Shown here in pieces: positions 40,941 to 54,169 of a stretch of DNA of 64,000 bases. The notes under the pieces are model-generated. The model was not told the DNA's origin and did not search any database. It saw only the letters and a program-made list of their open reading frames with translations. Position 1 is the first letter of the stretch; the number at the start of each line of letters is the position of its first letter. This stretch comes from Ligula intestinalis (taxonomy: Eukaryota > Platyhelminthes > Cestoda > Diphyllobothriidea > Diphyllobothriidae), in the NCBI GenBank assembly GCA_036362985.1, contig JAYGXS010000003.1:40776342-40840341 (forward strand). The letters run 5' to 3'. The position numbers were made by a program, and so were the translations under genes.

Positions 40941-43507
40941 GTGAGTTTCAGGGCAAATTCCGTCATAGCTATCGCCACTCAACCAACGGGATTCCGCATA
41001 GTTTAAAATGCTCTAGACCGATGTCTTCCAAATATTCACCCGATTTCGTGGCTGCGAGCTTTCCTTCCCCGACTTCTAGTGTGAATGAATGTCGAGCCTA
41101 CTTAGCATTTTTAGTGCACTGACTTCTTGCTAGTTAACTCTGTATTTTTCTCTTTTCATCCCCATATTCTTGAGTTTTTTGTCGGCCTGCACTGCCGTCA
41201 TTTTCTGCACTAGTTTTTCGAGATGTACTGTTGACACTTACTACCGTTTCCCTGTTTTCTAAAAAAAGAGTAAAACATGTACTATGTATCATTTTCAGAA
41301 GACCAAGAGCAGATATTGGCCAAGCCCTCGATTGGTTAAGTCTTCGTGAATTTAGTTTTCCGCCCGTATCCCTGTTTGGCAGTGCTCGCTTCAGTTGCCA
41401 ACTTCAATGGCTTGGTCATATGCTCTGCTGATCTGAAGACAAAATCTCTAAGATGTCAAATTACACTAGTCCCTTGTCGGCTGCCGACGACGTTGAGATA
41501 ATCAACGAAAAACGTGGTTAAAACTACCCTCACGTAAATCTTTCGCCTTCTGGTCTACGTGGATGATGTGCCAACTAGCGCATCTCTCAAGACGCTGCTG
41601 CCAATTTACTGCAATGGCAGATGACCATCCGCAACGCGGTTATATCACAAAATGAAGCCGGCGGAGTCATTTACGATGCATGGCCTCGAAAGTTTAAGTA
41701 TACCCATGCCTTTATGATCTCAATGATGGTTTTGTGACGATGAATGATTTTGTCCGTTGTCTAGCGAGGATGCAGACTTGAATCTCTGTCCACTCTGCGA
41801 ACCTCAAACTAACACAATAAGGCTAAGCAGAATTCAGGGGCGGTTTTGCGATCTGAACCCTTTGGTTCTAATTTCACGTAACACGGCGTACCGCTGAAAA
41901 TACCACCGCCGCCACAGAATCCACAGGTCCACGCTAATGTCGGAAAAGTCATGCACATAACTTTCACCGACGCGGAGTGGCTACTAAGGTTCTGCTATGC
42001 TACTTGCGCGATTTGCACTACAGGTGACTTTTGCATTGATTGGTTGTGGTTTGCCCCCTCAGCTTCAAGACGATTTAGCTGTGTATGTGTCACTTTGTGT
42101 GGGAGCTCACCACTCTGATTACCCTGGTATGGCCTCACGTGATTTTCATGCGTTTGCCAAGACGAGGAGGTTGGCAAAAGGAGTCGAAGTCAACCGTTAA
42201 AGGATGAGTAATCTAATAATCTTCGTGGTTTAGAACAGCTTGGCAGTTATAATAAACTTTATCGTCTTTGGTGACCATGTTAAACATATAGGGCGTCGTA
42301 TTTGACTGACTGGTGAGTTCGATAGAATGAAATTTTTCCGAGGGTCATATGTCGAACGATTGGATATTGACCAAAAACTAGTTCATAATCAGCGAATGCT
42401 ACCAGAAGCGTACAATGTTCTGTGCGTTGGCAGGATTCTCCTTCCATACAATTACTGCTTTGGATGGCAAGGAGGACCGTTAAGTCCCATGGCGTCCTCA
42501 AAATGTCCATGAACGCATTTTTTGTTTCTGCTGTCCTTAGGCAGTTGCCTCTATTTAGTAGAGAACTTTTGTCTTTGCATTATGTGATCACAAGTACTTT
42601 TGTCCTCAATTAGTTTGGCCATATTCCTAGGCTTACCTACACTTAAGAACCTATCCTCAAAGAAAACGGAGTTGCGTAACGGAAACCTCCGATAATTAAA
42701 TAGACTTTGTCTAATGAAAAACGTCATCTGATGCGTTTCCGCTTTGCTTTGTTCTGCTGTTTTACCAATGATTGCCCACGCCCTTCATCTTTTTCACGAA
42801 ATTTATTGGTATATGCATTTACTTGACTTGCTGATATTTTGTACAAAAATCAGAATGTCGTTGTCCTGTTTATTTCTTAGCTTCCTTTCTTATTTATAGA
42901 CCATATTTGATTATAATTAGAGTCAAAAATACTTTTCTATTATGAAAATGCATATTAACTGAAAATTAATTGTCCAAAAAATCTTATCATTTACGTGAAA
43001 GTTAGTTAATAGAGATGCGATCGGGCATTTAGAACTTGCTTTGAAGTGACCGATGTGGTACAAAAGGGTCGTTTATTAGTAGTATTAGGGCACCTGATTG
43101 CAGAAATGCGTTAATTCGATTTTTAAAGCCGCAAACGCTTCTCTTTAGACAACATAGTAAGGTTATTCACATTGTGCCCCGCCTAATTTACACAGACGGA
43201 GGCTACTTTTACGAGCCTTCTGCTATGAAAGCACGCGCATTTATGCAGACGGGTTTGCAATCCTTCTCAGTAGTCATCTGGGTATCAATAATCATTGGTT
43301 TTAACGCAGAAGTTTTCCAATCCCTTACATAGAATAACTTAGGAACATGTTTTGCTTACGTTTTGTTTTACCCAACGCTTTAACCTTATGAAACAAAGTA
43401 CCCAGTGTTCCAAGCCCTGTATTTCGATTATTCTCGACACCTACCATTTGCCCAAAAATGTGGGCTTTCAATCTCTGCATTCAAAACTTTGTTTTTTGTG
43501 TACTTAG
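40941..43507 (+). other. Host gene intron 3
   Basis: 2,567 bases with GT...AG ends. No convincing exon or complete repeat was found within it, although an unrecognised short exon cannot be excluded. Only weak, isolated open frames. Confidence 0.6.
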
Positions 43508-44417
43508 GCGCAGAAGAGCAAAGTTGCCTGCAGAAACTGTCCTCTTCAAACAAACCGGATGCAAACTCCTCCGACGGGCGACCAAAATCCGCCACCCTCT
43601 TCACCAAGCGACAGATAGCCAAGCAGCAACCGCCGCCGAACACGCCCCCTACCCCGACTCCCTCACTTAGTAAACCCCCACTCCCATCTCCACCACAACC
43701 ACCTGAGCCATCAGGTAACGAGAAGCTCGAGCGACCGCATCAGGTGCCCCACCAACTGCCTGATCAAGAGATGGTAACAAGGGCGGAAGGCGAGATTAAA
43801 CCGATAGTGACGACGACGAAGACAACTACGGAGACCAGAAGGACAGATGAAAAGAACACAAACGGCCAAAACCAACAGGAGAAGGTGCCCTTGGAGACAG
43901 CGACTGATCCCAGTCAGTTTATTTACGAAGACATTATCAATGCTTTTGACGCTGAGGAAGAGAAGGAGAGAGGTGGCGAAATAGTAGAAACCAAAGCAAT
44001 CTGTAATGTCGGTGGTGCAGGGGAAGGCGCTGGTGTACATCAGTTGGACGTGGACTTCGATATCTGTCTAACTGAACCCGGACCTAGGCCCTCTGGTCGT
44101 CCACGAACCCCAGATGAGCCAGGTGGTGATGAGGAAGCCCATTTCGAGGAGTTGGGTCGGAGCGGGGACGAAGAGGAGGATCCGGTATCTTCTGAAGATC
44201 AGGCCTCCGGTGCCCTCAATAGCCCTGCGGACGTCGTCGTCGGTGAGGTTGTCGAAGAGGATGCAGGGGTGGCAGTACCAACAGAAGAGGGAGGTCCTGC
44301 GACACGGTCAGGAAAGTCAGCACCCGTCAAAGATCAGTCTTATTCACCCGGTTTCGACCAGGCTGAATCGCCCCGAATTGATGTAGAAGAAGTGACTCCC
44401 GAGGACGTTGATGAGAA
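43508..44417 (+). CDS. Host gene, exon 4 (Pro-rich then acidic)
   Basis: Acceptor TTTTTTGTGTACTTAG ends at 43507 and donor GAGAA|GTAAGT begins at 44418. It completes a Cys codon, then reads AEEQSCLQKLSSSNKPDANS, a Pro-rich run (QQPPPNTPPTPTPSLSKPP), a basic/polar stretch, FIYEDIINAFDAEEEKERGG and a long Glu/Asp-rich region ending PEDVDEK. Part of this exon plus its upstream intron is duplicated inverted at 17411-18859. It ends with two bases of a Lys codon. Confidence 0.78.
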
Positions 44418-46959
44418 GTAAGTGCATTCTTACTTGCATGTATGTGCGTGAACTGACTGATGGCAACGATCCACCTCTATCTGTCATTTTTGGCCTCATA
44501 CCCACACAAGCCTTATTCATGCGTCCCTTTCAACGACTAATCGGTTTCCCAGAGATATCGAAATTCACGTGGCTACCAGTAAAGCGTGATTCATATTCTA
44601 ACTACATCCCGCAATGCTGGAGAAAGTCAGTTAACAAATGCACATCTCTTAATGGGCGTCTGTTCCTCTACGATAGGTAATTTCAGACAGCTGGCTACCT
44701 TGATCCGTTGCTGGTCCCATGTATATAATTTTTGGCACTGGGTGGCTAGGGTATTGGATTGTATCTTTTTCACAATAATCAGGGTCTAGTCCCGTTTCGG
44801 AGGAGGAGGAGAGCATTAGCCTGAAGGTGGTCAGGTTATACTTTCTAACTAAACTGGGCCATCAGTTAGGTAATATGTCATCAGAAGTCACAGAGAAGTA
44901 ACATTCGCAGATTTGACCTCATTGTCATACTGAATACCGACGTTAAATTTAATCTTGGTGCTCCGAACCACAGCCGCTGCTCACTGTCGCGCGACAACTA
45001 GTGCTCGACCTCATTAGTTAGATATTCATTAAATCCTGGCCTGGAACTCGAACACGCAATTCGATGTTGTACCTCCGGAATCGAAACTAACGTCTTGCCC
45101 TTTTGAACTCTGTGCATGCTGGACTTATGATGGCAGATAAGCCAAAAATGGCAATTCCAGCCTTCGTTGTTTCTGTTATTGATCTGGACCAATCCTGCTA
45201 GTTCACTTTTCATTTCAATGAAGCAATACTTACTCTGTAGACACTGCCGCCCGACACCGATATTAGGCGTCAAAAACTGACAGAATGTAGGTGAGAGGAA
45301 GCTGTAAATAAAATCCATATCAATCAATTATTCCAACTACGATTTCCGCCTTCGGAAGTCCGTTTATGTGTTTACTAGGAACCCAGGCAGAGAAATTGAC
45401 ACCAGGCATCTTTCGAGGTGGGAGCTAGCTCTTGCGACGGAAGCTTGTGGTCATTCGGATGCCTATGTTCAGTTTTTGGGAGTTGGCAATTGATCTGTGA
45501 CCTTTTCTCACGCCGCGCTTTAAGTGGTAGAATGTCTGACTCAAATGCACTCAGAATCATATATTAGGTCTTCCCCTGGCATGTGAAGCTGAGGAAGTCA
45601 GGACTGGTGACATTTGTTGGCATTCCTTTTAGGCAGTGTTTGGCAGTTTAATGAGGGGTGAATATACAGTCAGTACTGACTGAAAAAGACATATACACTG
45701 GCGACCATCGTTAGTGCTTTCCTCCTCTTTGGAGGCACGAAAATACAGCAGTTTTTGTTGATTTGCTCCAGTAATACAAGCGGATGATGTGCTAAGTTGT
45801 AAGTTTTGTCGATCGATCTCTTCTGTCATCCGCTTGGCTGGCAGCTTGCTTGCCCATCTATTACCGTCTACTGTTCTCTTCTCCGGATCTAACCCACATG
45901 GCGACACGTGGAGCTGCAGTTAAACCAGCCGTGCCATCTTGTTGACTTTTTATGCCGTTTCCTTATTCGTGCATGTGTGTCTGTGTGCGAAGACCGCATC
46001 GGAACAGCGCATTGCACTTTACCTCCGCCACTACTTGACGCATCGCTTCTACGCGTTCTTATCCTTGTAGACCGAACTTACTCTAAGTGCGAACTTTGTG
46101 TTCGCAGGTTTTGCGATGCCTACAACGCTAAGGCACCATGAAGTGCACTTTTGTTTGAGCCACTCGCGTTTCCTCGATTAGCCCATCACGCACTTCACTG
46201 GAAATGCACTTTGTCTCGGTCTATATCTCACGAATGCGCTCCCTTCTGTTTTGACCATCACATCGTTCGATCAGGAGCATTTCATCAGGGCATTTTGTTT
46301 TTTTGACCAAAGTAAATTGACAATTTTGTTTGGTGTTACTTCAAGCGTAAGCATCGCCTAACCATTTTCAAGGTAACAGACTTGTGTGCCATCACTCACA
46401 CTAGCTGCTGTTGTATAAAACAAATTAAAATGATAGTTTTTATCGACTTCCGAAAGGGCATGGGTGCCGTCTTCTTTCACTAAGTTGTCTTTTGAATTAT
46501 AATTGTGTCTGAATTTTAGAGTTAAACCAGCACACTTTTATACATAAAAAGTTGAAGCGCAAAATGCTCTCGTTTTTATTTTGTTATTGAACAATCAAGA
46601 TATATTTTGCGTGACGTAACTCTGCGTACTATGGCAGGTAATAGATGTCCAAATTAGCTGAAGCTGCTCGCGTTCACTATCCAATGCGGACAGATGAGAT
46701 GGATCTAAAGATGCCACGTAAAATTATCTATTTATTTATTTAATGAATGTACCTAAAGAAGCCTTGTGAGAAAAGTATTTTACATGCATTAAATTAAGGT
46801 AAACATGAAAAGCTCATGGCCCCCGAGGTGCCCCAGTGATTCACTAACAAATTTTCCTTTGCCCACATGCGTCACTGGGAATTATAGGCCATATAGTCAG
46901 TTTCGTTTGCGTTTTAAATGGAACTGAGTCTTTAATCCATCACCCACTTTCCCTTTCAG
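44418..46959 (+). other. Host gene intron 4
   Basis: 2,542 bases with GT...AG ends. It contains a weak SINE copy near 45127-45200 and nothing else that I can support. Confidence 0.6.
45127..45200 (+). mobile_element. SINE S, 3' body fragment
   Basis: GATGGCAGATAAG...AATGGCAATTCCAGCCTT resembles the body of the copies at 61060-61195, 61319-61500 and 49206-49540. Only the body part is recognisable. Confidence 0.45.
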
Positions 46960-47875
46960 GCTAGTTGAGGAACTTGAAGATGGAGAAGAATTGACGGACG
47001 GCGAAGCCGACCTGGAAGATGAAGAAGAGGAGGGAGCTGCAGAGACAGATGAGGAGGGTGATCGCGGACGTCCGGCAAAGCGGCCGCGACGCGGTTCGCG
47101 TGAGCGCAGTGCCACTTCACGTCGCGGTACCAGCTCCCGCAAGCATACCGAAAGTTTCGATTACAGTGACAGCAGCGATGGTGGTGCTGGTGCCGATGAC
47201 AGTGCAAAAAATGGTCTCCGCAATCGTAGCCGGCCAAGAAATAGCATGACGCCACACACGCGACAATTTCGACACTCGGAACGCGAAAGGCAGTACAGTG
47301 GTGGTGGTGGGCCCCGGGAGCGTTCTTCCTCTGATCTGCGACCACCCTGTGACGGTCACATGCAGACGCACTCTTCAAGAGCATGCAATGCCTCTCCATC
47401 GGCGCGGCGACGAAAACACTCTGAGTTCCGCGGCTCCTCCGACACCTTGCTTTCAGCACCACCTCCCGTCCGTAGGACAGCCGCATCCCCTACACGTTAT
47501 GCTCATCCGAGTTCAGTCAACCGAAGATATCGCCCGACGGCGACTTCGCATGGCAGTGGCAGCAATTCCGTTCAGCATCAGTTCCCCCGACCGTCAGAGC
47601 GCAACTCGGCACGCGCCGGCCACGAGAAGCGCTCGCTACCTCTGCGGGCTTCCGCAGCATATCGAAAGCCACCTGTAGCTTCAGGTAGACCGCGGGAGGC
47701 GACAATGGGTAATCGGTACACCTCGCAGTCTACCCGAGACTCTAGTCTTTTACACCAACGCATCCCCCTGAATAACCGACCGCCTCTGACGGACCGAAAG
47801 GCAGTGAGGCGTTCCTCGACTTTAAAAAACTCTCATAGCTCCGCGCGAACAGGTTCTCGCTTTGTTCGACGATAG
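46960..47875 (+). CDS. Host gene, last recognised exon (acidic then Arg/Ser-rich)
   Basis: Acceptor TTTCCCTTTCAG ends at 46959. One base completes the Lys codon from exon 4, then LVEELEDGEELTDGEADLED, EEEEGAAETDEEG (acidic), GRPAKRPRRGSRERS (a likely nuclear localisation signal), and a Ser/Arg/Pro-rich tail ending GSRFVRR at the TAG at 47873-47875. The five exons sum to 3,324 bases, an exact multiple of three. No polyadenylation signal was firmly identified in the next few hundred bases. Confidence 0.78.
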
Positions 47876-49205
47876 GCCGCTGCGGTCACGGACCGCTCTG
47901 CGTATTTGCAATTTGCATATCAGACCTCTTTCCCGCATGCGTGCTGGCATTTCTTTTCTGTTTTGTTTGTTATTTCATGTTGCTTTAGGGGTCAAAAGTT
48001 GGGGCCCCGCTCAACCGGGCTCAAATCCACTTAACTCACATGTACATAAGCCTTTTCAAGGTTTGCCTTAATTCTCGAGCATCACCTTGATTCACTGCCT
48101 TCCACCCATCCAGACCCCCGCCTCCCCAGAAGAGTACGCCTTCTACACTGGTACTATTGATGACCTCTTCAGTCCATTAATTTTACGCCCTTGTTTTTTT
48201 ATTTTTCTTCAAGTAACATTCCATTGCCAGGTTTTCAAAGTGTAATATACGCCAATTGTGAATTGCACTCTTATTGGGTTAAGTGGGCGTTGGCCTTATC
48301 TGTGTCGTTATTTTTGTTGGTTTGGGATATTTACAGTGCAAGTCATTTAAGCCTCTTTCAAGCGGTTCTCGAGAGATTCTTTTTTATGTGATAGCTTTTG
48401 TTGAGTTCTTATCTACAAAAAAACTTGCGAACCTCACGTCACTGATGCCTTTGGAGGGGCTATGGAGCAGCTTCGACTGATGGAGTGGGTCTTAAAGGCT
48501 TAATTTCTGGGGGCATTAGGAACGCCTGCCTGCGTTTAGGTAAGATGCCGCCCGACTCTTAAGGTCACGCCACACTGGTGACCTAAAGGAAAGTTCCTCC
48601 ACGCCATAATTTATGGGAATCTGCATTCGAGTTGGCTCGAGTGCTGAGCTGTAGAAAGTACGGGGCCTGTCAGTCTTCGCTATTGGAGAATGCAATTGCA
48701 CAGTAATATAGGGGCTCGAAAATTAATGGCTGGAGATCCCTCAAGTCAAGTAAACGTCTGTCTGAGGGCCTTAACGTTGTTCGCAGGAACTGGTATGCAT
48801 GGCTTTGTGACGGCGTCTTCTCAGAAGTCCCATACTCGGGCAGTGCTGTTAGCCCATACAAGTGGTGCCTGTTGGTACTGCAGGTGCAGGCAGATTGATG
48901 AGTCTAACGTAGATTAGTCCATTGAGGGCTTGATGACACCTTACTTCCTTTCGATAAAATATGTTCGTCATTAAAAAAAGACCTGTTGGGGATGCTCTCA
49001 GATACCCATCCCCCAAGCAGCTACTTCAGCCCTTCATGGTATGCAGCCGGTAATTCGATTTTTAAACGCACTTATGCGAATGGGGGCGTAACAAGTCATA
49101 AAAACATGGAAATGCAGTTGAAGTGACGTGGTTCTATTATAAATGGAATTACTATTCTTCTGAAAACTAGCATTTGCTGGCTTTGGTGTACTGTTTTCCA
49201 AATAT
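47876..49205. other. Intergenic stretch downstream of host gene
   Basis: Probably includes the 3' UTR of the host gene. No coding sequence, repeat family or RNA gene recognised. Confidence 0.5.
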
Positions 49206-49540
49206 TTATATCAGATCTTTAAGTGTGGCCGGTTTATTTGTCAATAAAATCGACTGAAGATTTACAGGAGGAGGGCTGTCACCCCGTCCTCTCATGGCTG
49301 CATGGACACAGTCACCCGCTAGGTCGGGGCTCGGACTAAATGATATGTATGACGATCCCGCATTAAGTTGGCGAGAAAGGAAGTCATATTTGCAGGAGCG
49401 AGTTGTGACAAAAACTAGGGAGACTGAGCTGGACGCTTCTGGTCTATTAGCCATCATCAGCCAAAAATACGCAACTCTAACTATGAGGGGTTCAGATCCG
49501 CAGCCTAACGACTGACCCATGAGCCACCAACTCGTTATCC
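49206..49540 (-). mobile_element. SINE S, tRNA-headed copy
   Basis: The minus strand begins GATAACGAGTTGGTGGCTCA with a tRNA-like head: box A-like TGGTGGCTCATGGG and box B-like GCGGATCTGAACCCC about 35 bases on. The body GGCTGATGATGGCTAATAGA...CTCCCTAGTTTTTGTCA matches the plus-strand copy at 61319-61500. Confidence 0.68.
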
Positions 49541-51920
49541 TGCCCTCTTCTCTGTTCTGTGTCCTGGTTGCCCTCTCATGCGCTGTTAACAGCCTCGCAC
49601 CGCTTGATTTTCGTGCACAAAACTCCGACCACAGACCTGACAGGGACTAATCAAAATCAATAAGGGATCCTGTCAGTGCAATAAAGGTCTGCATAGGTGA
49701 TAGCCGAACCTGGGCTAATTCTAGTTATACTATAATTTAGGATACCGTCCTCTCTCCTTGTAGCCGCGTGGCGTCCTATAATCAGTCAGTAGGTTAAGTT
49801 CAGCCCGTTTGAAAATTAAGCGTTGTGCTTGATAGGAAGATAGGTTTGGCGTGCTGATGTCTCAGCTGTATCTGGCTCATATTTGCTCGTAGGACCTGCA
49901 AACGCATTCACTGGCAGCTACAAGATCAGCGCCATGTCTGCTCACCACAGACTCTAAGTACTTAAAACAATCACACGACGGACGGTTACATCTTGCCTAC
50001 GGAGCCTTCCATTGCTCTGATCTTCAACTGTCAAACAAACCTATAGTTCGTTCCGACTATCTTATAGAGTCTTGCCGGCACACCCCAAGTGCAAGGGCGA
50101 CACCACAGCCAACCATCTACAAAACAGTATTGCATTCTAGACCGGTGCACATTTAAGGGTCAAGGGTTTAGCCGGAATGATGAAATGAACGACCCTGGGA
50201 TCAGAAGGCGGGTCCCAATAAATACCGTATAAAAAATAGTTGAGTTTTTTAACAGTCCGGAGTGAATAAGCAGCCATATTAGGGGATAACACTGCCTAAT
50301 TCGTCGTTGAGGGAAGGCTAGAAAATGGACCCAGTCGGCAAACTAATTGTAGTTTTCTTACGCAACAAAAATCCATGTTCCTATCTCTGTGCTACATCAA
50401 ATACTTCCAAATTGACATTGTTTACTCCGGTGACCTGGAATGCTTGTCGCGAAAGTCATTAGCGAGACCCTAGCCAACCTCAAATAGACTGATACGAAGT
50501 GGGACACCATTTGGGAGGATCTTGTTTTCTGTGCAGAATCATTAAAGAAAAGGCTGGTAGAAGTTAGCAGCTGGAAGAGGGCACGCCCGGAGCCGCGAGA
50601 GCGCGTCCCGAGGTGGGATCGTGGGAAGTCGTCACAGTTCCTTGAGCGTAAATACGTTTGAGCCGTCCCCAAACATAATCGGCCGGTTTGGACAGGCGTG
50701 AGCGGACTGCCACTGATGCACCCGTACAAGTACTGGCAAGAGGCGCAACACTGCAACAGGCGCCCGGAATAGGGCTTCTACACGTTTGCATTCTTCCATG
50801 TCATTAAATAGGCAACCGACCAGAAGGGAGAATAAATCTGGTCGCCGTAGATTGATGTGCCGCCAATTCGGCATTGCATGTCTTAATCAGAAAGTCTTCT
50901 CTGAAAAGAGATGAGTGGAGGGGATTGGTGTCGGATACACCTTATTATGGAGATCGAGACACCGAAGTCGTTTTTGCTATTTAAAAGGTGGCGTGAAACC
51001 CTCTTAGCCCTGCACATGCCCCTCCGCAGGATCCACTTAGTCAAGGTCGTCAACCTTTAACATCACCGCACAAGTTTACTTCATTGTACCAGGAGATTTG
51101 CTGACGATAACAAAATTCTCATTACCTATACGACACAAGTATTCTTCATCTTCTTCTTCATGAATGCGACAGGGACGGTGATAATCAGTCCTAAATCCTG
51201 CTTCACAACACTACTGGTCAGATATTTGTCTGTGTTTTAACCCGTAGCCTGAAAACACAAGAAGAAAAGTGTCAGGAAATGCGGACCGGCGTTCTGTACG
51301 CAGTAAATTGCAATGGAATTTCAAAATTCATGCTGAAATTCGGATCTCCTGATCGCCCCAGTCAAATATAAGACGCACGTTAGGGCCGATGGTAGTCTCT
51401 GAAACATTCACGAGCTGAGTACTTGCCCCGACCTGTCCTCTGCTACGCTGATAGGCGTCTACCATTAGGGGCGTCTATGGACTGGCGTTGACCATCGAAC
51501 CCATGTAAAACTGTCAAATATCCGTCGCTTGAAGGCACCCTCGAGAGTATCCAAGGCCAGTCTTACAAAATATGACTGTAAATTAGGCATCCCCATGAAT
51601 GAGGACATGAAATGACATACGAATCTCCTCACTTCTGGCTACTCTAATTCCGGCCCTGGCAACAACGCGGAAGAGAGAACCATCATCAATAAACCGGCAC
51701 CAAATACTGTTTTGATGTCTATTGAATTCACCTCAGAGTAGTGGAGAAATTTGCGCACATGTGAAGTACAATTTCTCAACAACATCAAGATTGAGGAAAC
51801 GTAGTAAGGCGGATATTCAAAGCCAGCTATAGCACTCTGTTTGAAATTATCTGGTCTCTGCATGAATGTGGAACTATAAATTTACAGAACTGTCATCTCG
51901 TCAACGCCCACTTAACGGGG
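49541..51920. other. Unassigned stretch
   Basis: About 2.4 kb with only short, motif-free open frames. No repeat relation to the rest of the window was seen, apart from the start of gypsy B at its right end. Confidence 0.5.
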
Positions 51921-52374
51921 TGGCGACATGAACAGTATATGGAAGCTAGGTAAGCAAAATCTGGTCGATGCAACTCAGCCGTTAGCTTTCTTCTCCAAGG
52001 AACTCCCGCCAGCTGAAACCAGATAAAGCACCTCGGGCCGCGAGCTTCTCGCCATTTATCTCGTTGTCAAACATTTTCGGCACTTTTTGGAAGGATGGGA
52101 CTTTGTCATATTCACCGACCACAAGCCGCCTACATTTGCCCTGCGATCCAACTCTGACAAATATAACACAAAAGAGATTGGTCATTTGGACTACATTTCT
52201 CATTTCTGCAGCGACATACGCCACATTGATGGCACGAAGAATAAGGTGGCTGACCTTCTTTCTCGAACTTACCTCTCTATCCTTCAACTCTCAAAGGGGA
52301 TCGATCTTGGTGCTATGGTGGCGGAGCAACAACGATTTGGCTGTCCTGGCGACGAAGCTATCACTGAACACTAG
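51921..52374 (+). pseudogene. Gypsy B RNase H, partial
   Basis: The frame reads DATQPLAFFSKELPPAETR, a stop, then GRELLAIYLVVKHFRHFLEG, FVIFTDHKPPTFALRSNSDK, LDYISHFCSDIRHIDGTKNK, VADLLSR. TDHKP and the Glu of RELLA are the conserved RNase H positions. Two stops break an otherwise continuous frame. Confidence 0.82.
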
Positions 52375-53778
52375 GTTGCTGACGTTCTCCTTACCACCGG
52401 GACTGGCACCATCCTTTGTGATGTGTCGACTCCTTTTCATCACCCATTTGTGCCGCCCTTGATGCGTCGAGCTGTGTTCCAAACTCTTCATGGACTCTCC
52501 CACCCTAAAATTCGAGTGTCACAAAAGCTCCTCGAGGAAAGGTTCATCTGGCCTGGCATGAACAACGACGTCAAAGCTTGGGCCCGCTCCTGCTCGAGTT
52601 GCCAGCGGAGCAAGGCTCAATGCCACAATAAGTCTCCACCCGGCACTTTTCCCAGTTCCAACGCTCGCTTCCACGATGTTCATCTTGATGTCGTAGGCCC
52701 GTTGCCTCCATCAAATGCCTTTACCCATCTTCTTACCTGCGTCGACCGCAACACCCGCCACACCCGCCGGACCGAACAGGTCCCTTTGCCGAACGTGCAA
52801 GCAGAAACCATCTTCAAGGCCTTTGTCGGTCAATGGGTCACCACTTTTGGTGCGCCACCTACCATTGCCACTAATCGCGGCGCGTAGTTCGAGTCTGACC
52901 TTTTAAACACCCTTCTCAAGTTCCTTGGATGCACTTGCATCCAGACGACAGCCTACCACCCCGCTGCTAATGGTATGGTGGAAAGATTTCATGAGCAGCT
53001 CAAGGCTGTCCTGCAAGCTGCAGAAGATCCAGGCAACTGGTCAAACAACCTGCCTCTTGTCCTCCTCGGAATCTGCTCGGCACTGAAGTCGGACATAGAT
53101 TGCAGCGCGGCCAAGCTTGTGTTTGGCACAACCCTCCGTTTGCCCGGCGCGATGGTTAGTCCAGTTCCACGTGGTTTCGAAGAGATGCCTGCAAACTTTG
53201 TGCATCGTCTTCGTCAGTTAATGCGTTCCTGTTCTCCGGTCGAGCCTCGTACTCTAGCGACCAAGCCTTATGTCGAGAAAGGCCTGGCCCACTGCACACA
53301 TGTGTTTGTGCGCTGCGAACAGGTGCGGAAACCCCCAAAGCCGCCCTATGAAAGCCCGTTCCGTGTTCTCCCCCGTAATGACAAGACCTGCTGGTTCCTT
53401 CGTAGAGACAAGGAGGACGTGGTCAGCATCGATTGGGTCAAGGCAGCTGTTACGGAGGAGCCGCCGGTCCTACCATCAGGACAAACTTGTGCTGATTCCC
53501 TATCCCATGTTCCTCCATCCCGTGCTTTTTCCCCTTTCATTCCCGCAATCCCATCATCCCGTATACTTCCTCTGCCTACAGTTTCCCAACACTCAGCTAC
53601 TGCGTTACCCTCCACAACCGTAACAACTTCTCCGTCCACCCGCTTACATTACCTGCAGTGGACGTCACGTTCACTTCCCTTATCGATTAGTCTCACATTT
53701 CTTCTAGACTTCAGCTTATCCTCCGGCGTCGTTTTACGCCACCCTCCGGTCTCAGACGGGGGTATTGTGGCAGCCTGA
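52375..53778 (+). pseudogene. Gypsy B integrase and C-terminal region
   Basis: The zinc region (HHPFVPPLMRRAV, HGLSHPKIRVSQKLLEERF, CSSCQRSKAQC) and the first Asp (HLDVVGPLPPS, 52687) are intact. The second catalytic position reads ATNRGA followed by a TAG (52887) where TDRG is usual, so Asp is Asn and the next codon is a stop. The Glu is kept in NGMVERFHEQLKA. The C-terminal domain (SPFRVLPRNDKTCWFLRRDK, EDVVSIDWVKAAV) runs to 53778. Apart from these changes the frame is long and clean. Confidence 0.85.
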
Positions 53779-54135
53779 ATTTGGTAGTGCTGCGCGTATT
53801 CACCTCCTTCTCATCTTCCAAAACTTTGTCTAGCCACGTGCCCGGCGCTGACTCATCCTCTTACCTCTGCGCGCTCTTGCACTATTGCACACCCTCCCCC
53901 CCGTTGTCGACGCGCCTTCGCCCGCAGTTAATCGATTCCTCGCGAGCTCTGACGCCAACACCTGCACTCTTTCCTGATTAGCTGATGACTGGACAAAGCT
54001 CCGCTAAACCCGCGCGCATAGACACTTTTCACACCGACTCGAAAGATTTCTGTACGCGGTGCTTGCAGCAGCTACTGTAAAGGTTCTTGGGCAGTAAAGT
54101 TATCCGAATTCATTCAGTCTTCCCATACTTGTTAT
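53766..54135 (+). repeat. Gypsy B 3' LTR
   Basis: It begins TGTGGCAGCCTGAATTTGG directly after a purine-rich CAGACGGGGGTAT. No second copy is present to fix the end. Confidence 0.6.
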
Positions 54136-54169
54136 TTGGGGATCCTTCTGGTGTCGAGACAGCAACTAG

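Larger units (their letters stand above)
51921..54135 (+). mobile_element. Gypsy B, 3' half with 3' LTR
   Basis: It starts inside RNase H and continues through integrase, a C-terminal region and a 3' LTR from 53766. The 5' half, including gag, protease and RT, is absent. Its LTR, like that of gypsy A, starts TGTGGC, but the following sequence differs. The LTR end is uncertain, about 54090-54135. Confidence 0.8.

Noticed and set aside
41555..41600. LLVYVDDVP-like string in host intron 3, suggesting a copia-type RT
   Set aside because: Only about 15 codons resemble an RT, with a stop just upstream and no other RT block nearby; likely chance.
46956..47486. Minus-strand open frame of 176 codons
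   Set aside because: It is antisense to the last exon of the host gene; Arg/Ser-rich codons on one strand give open His/Cys/Val-rich frames on the other. No domain support.
51098..51135. FADDNKILI-like string suggesting another LINE RT
   Set aside because: No flanking RT blocks in any frame; too short to support.
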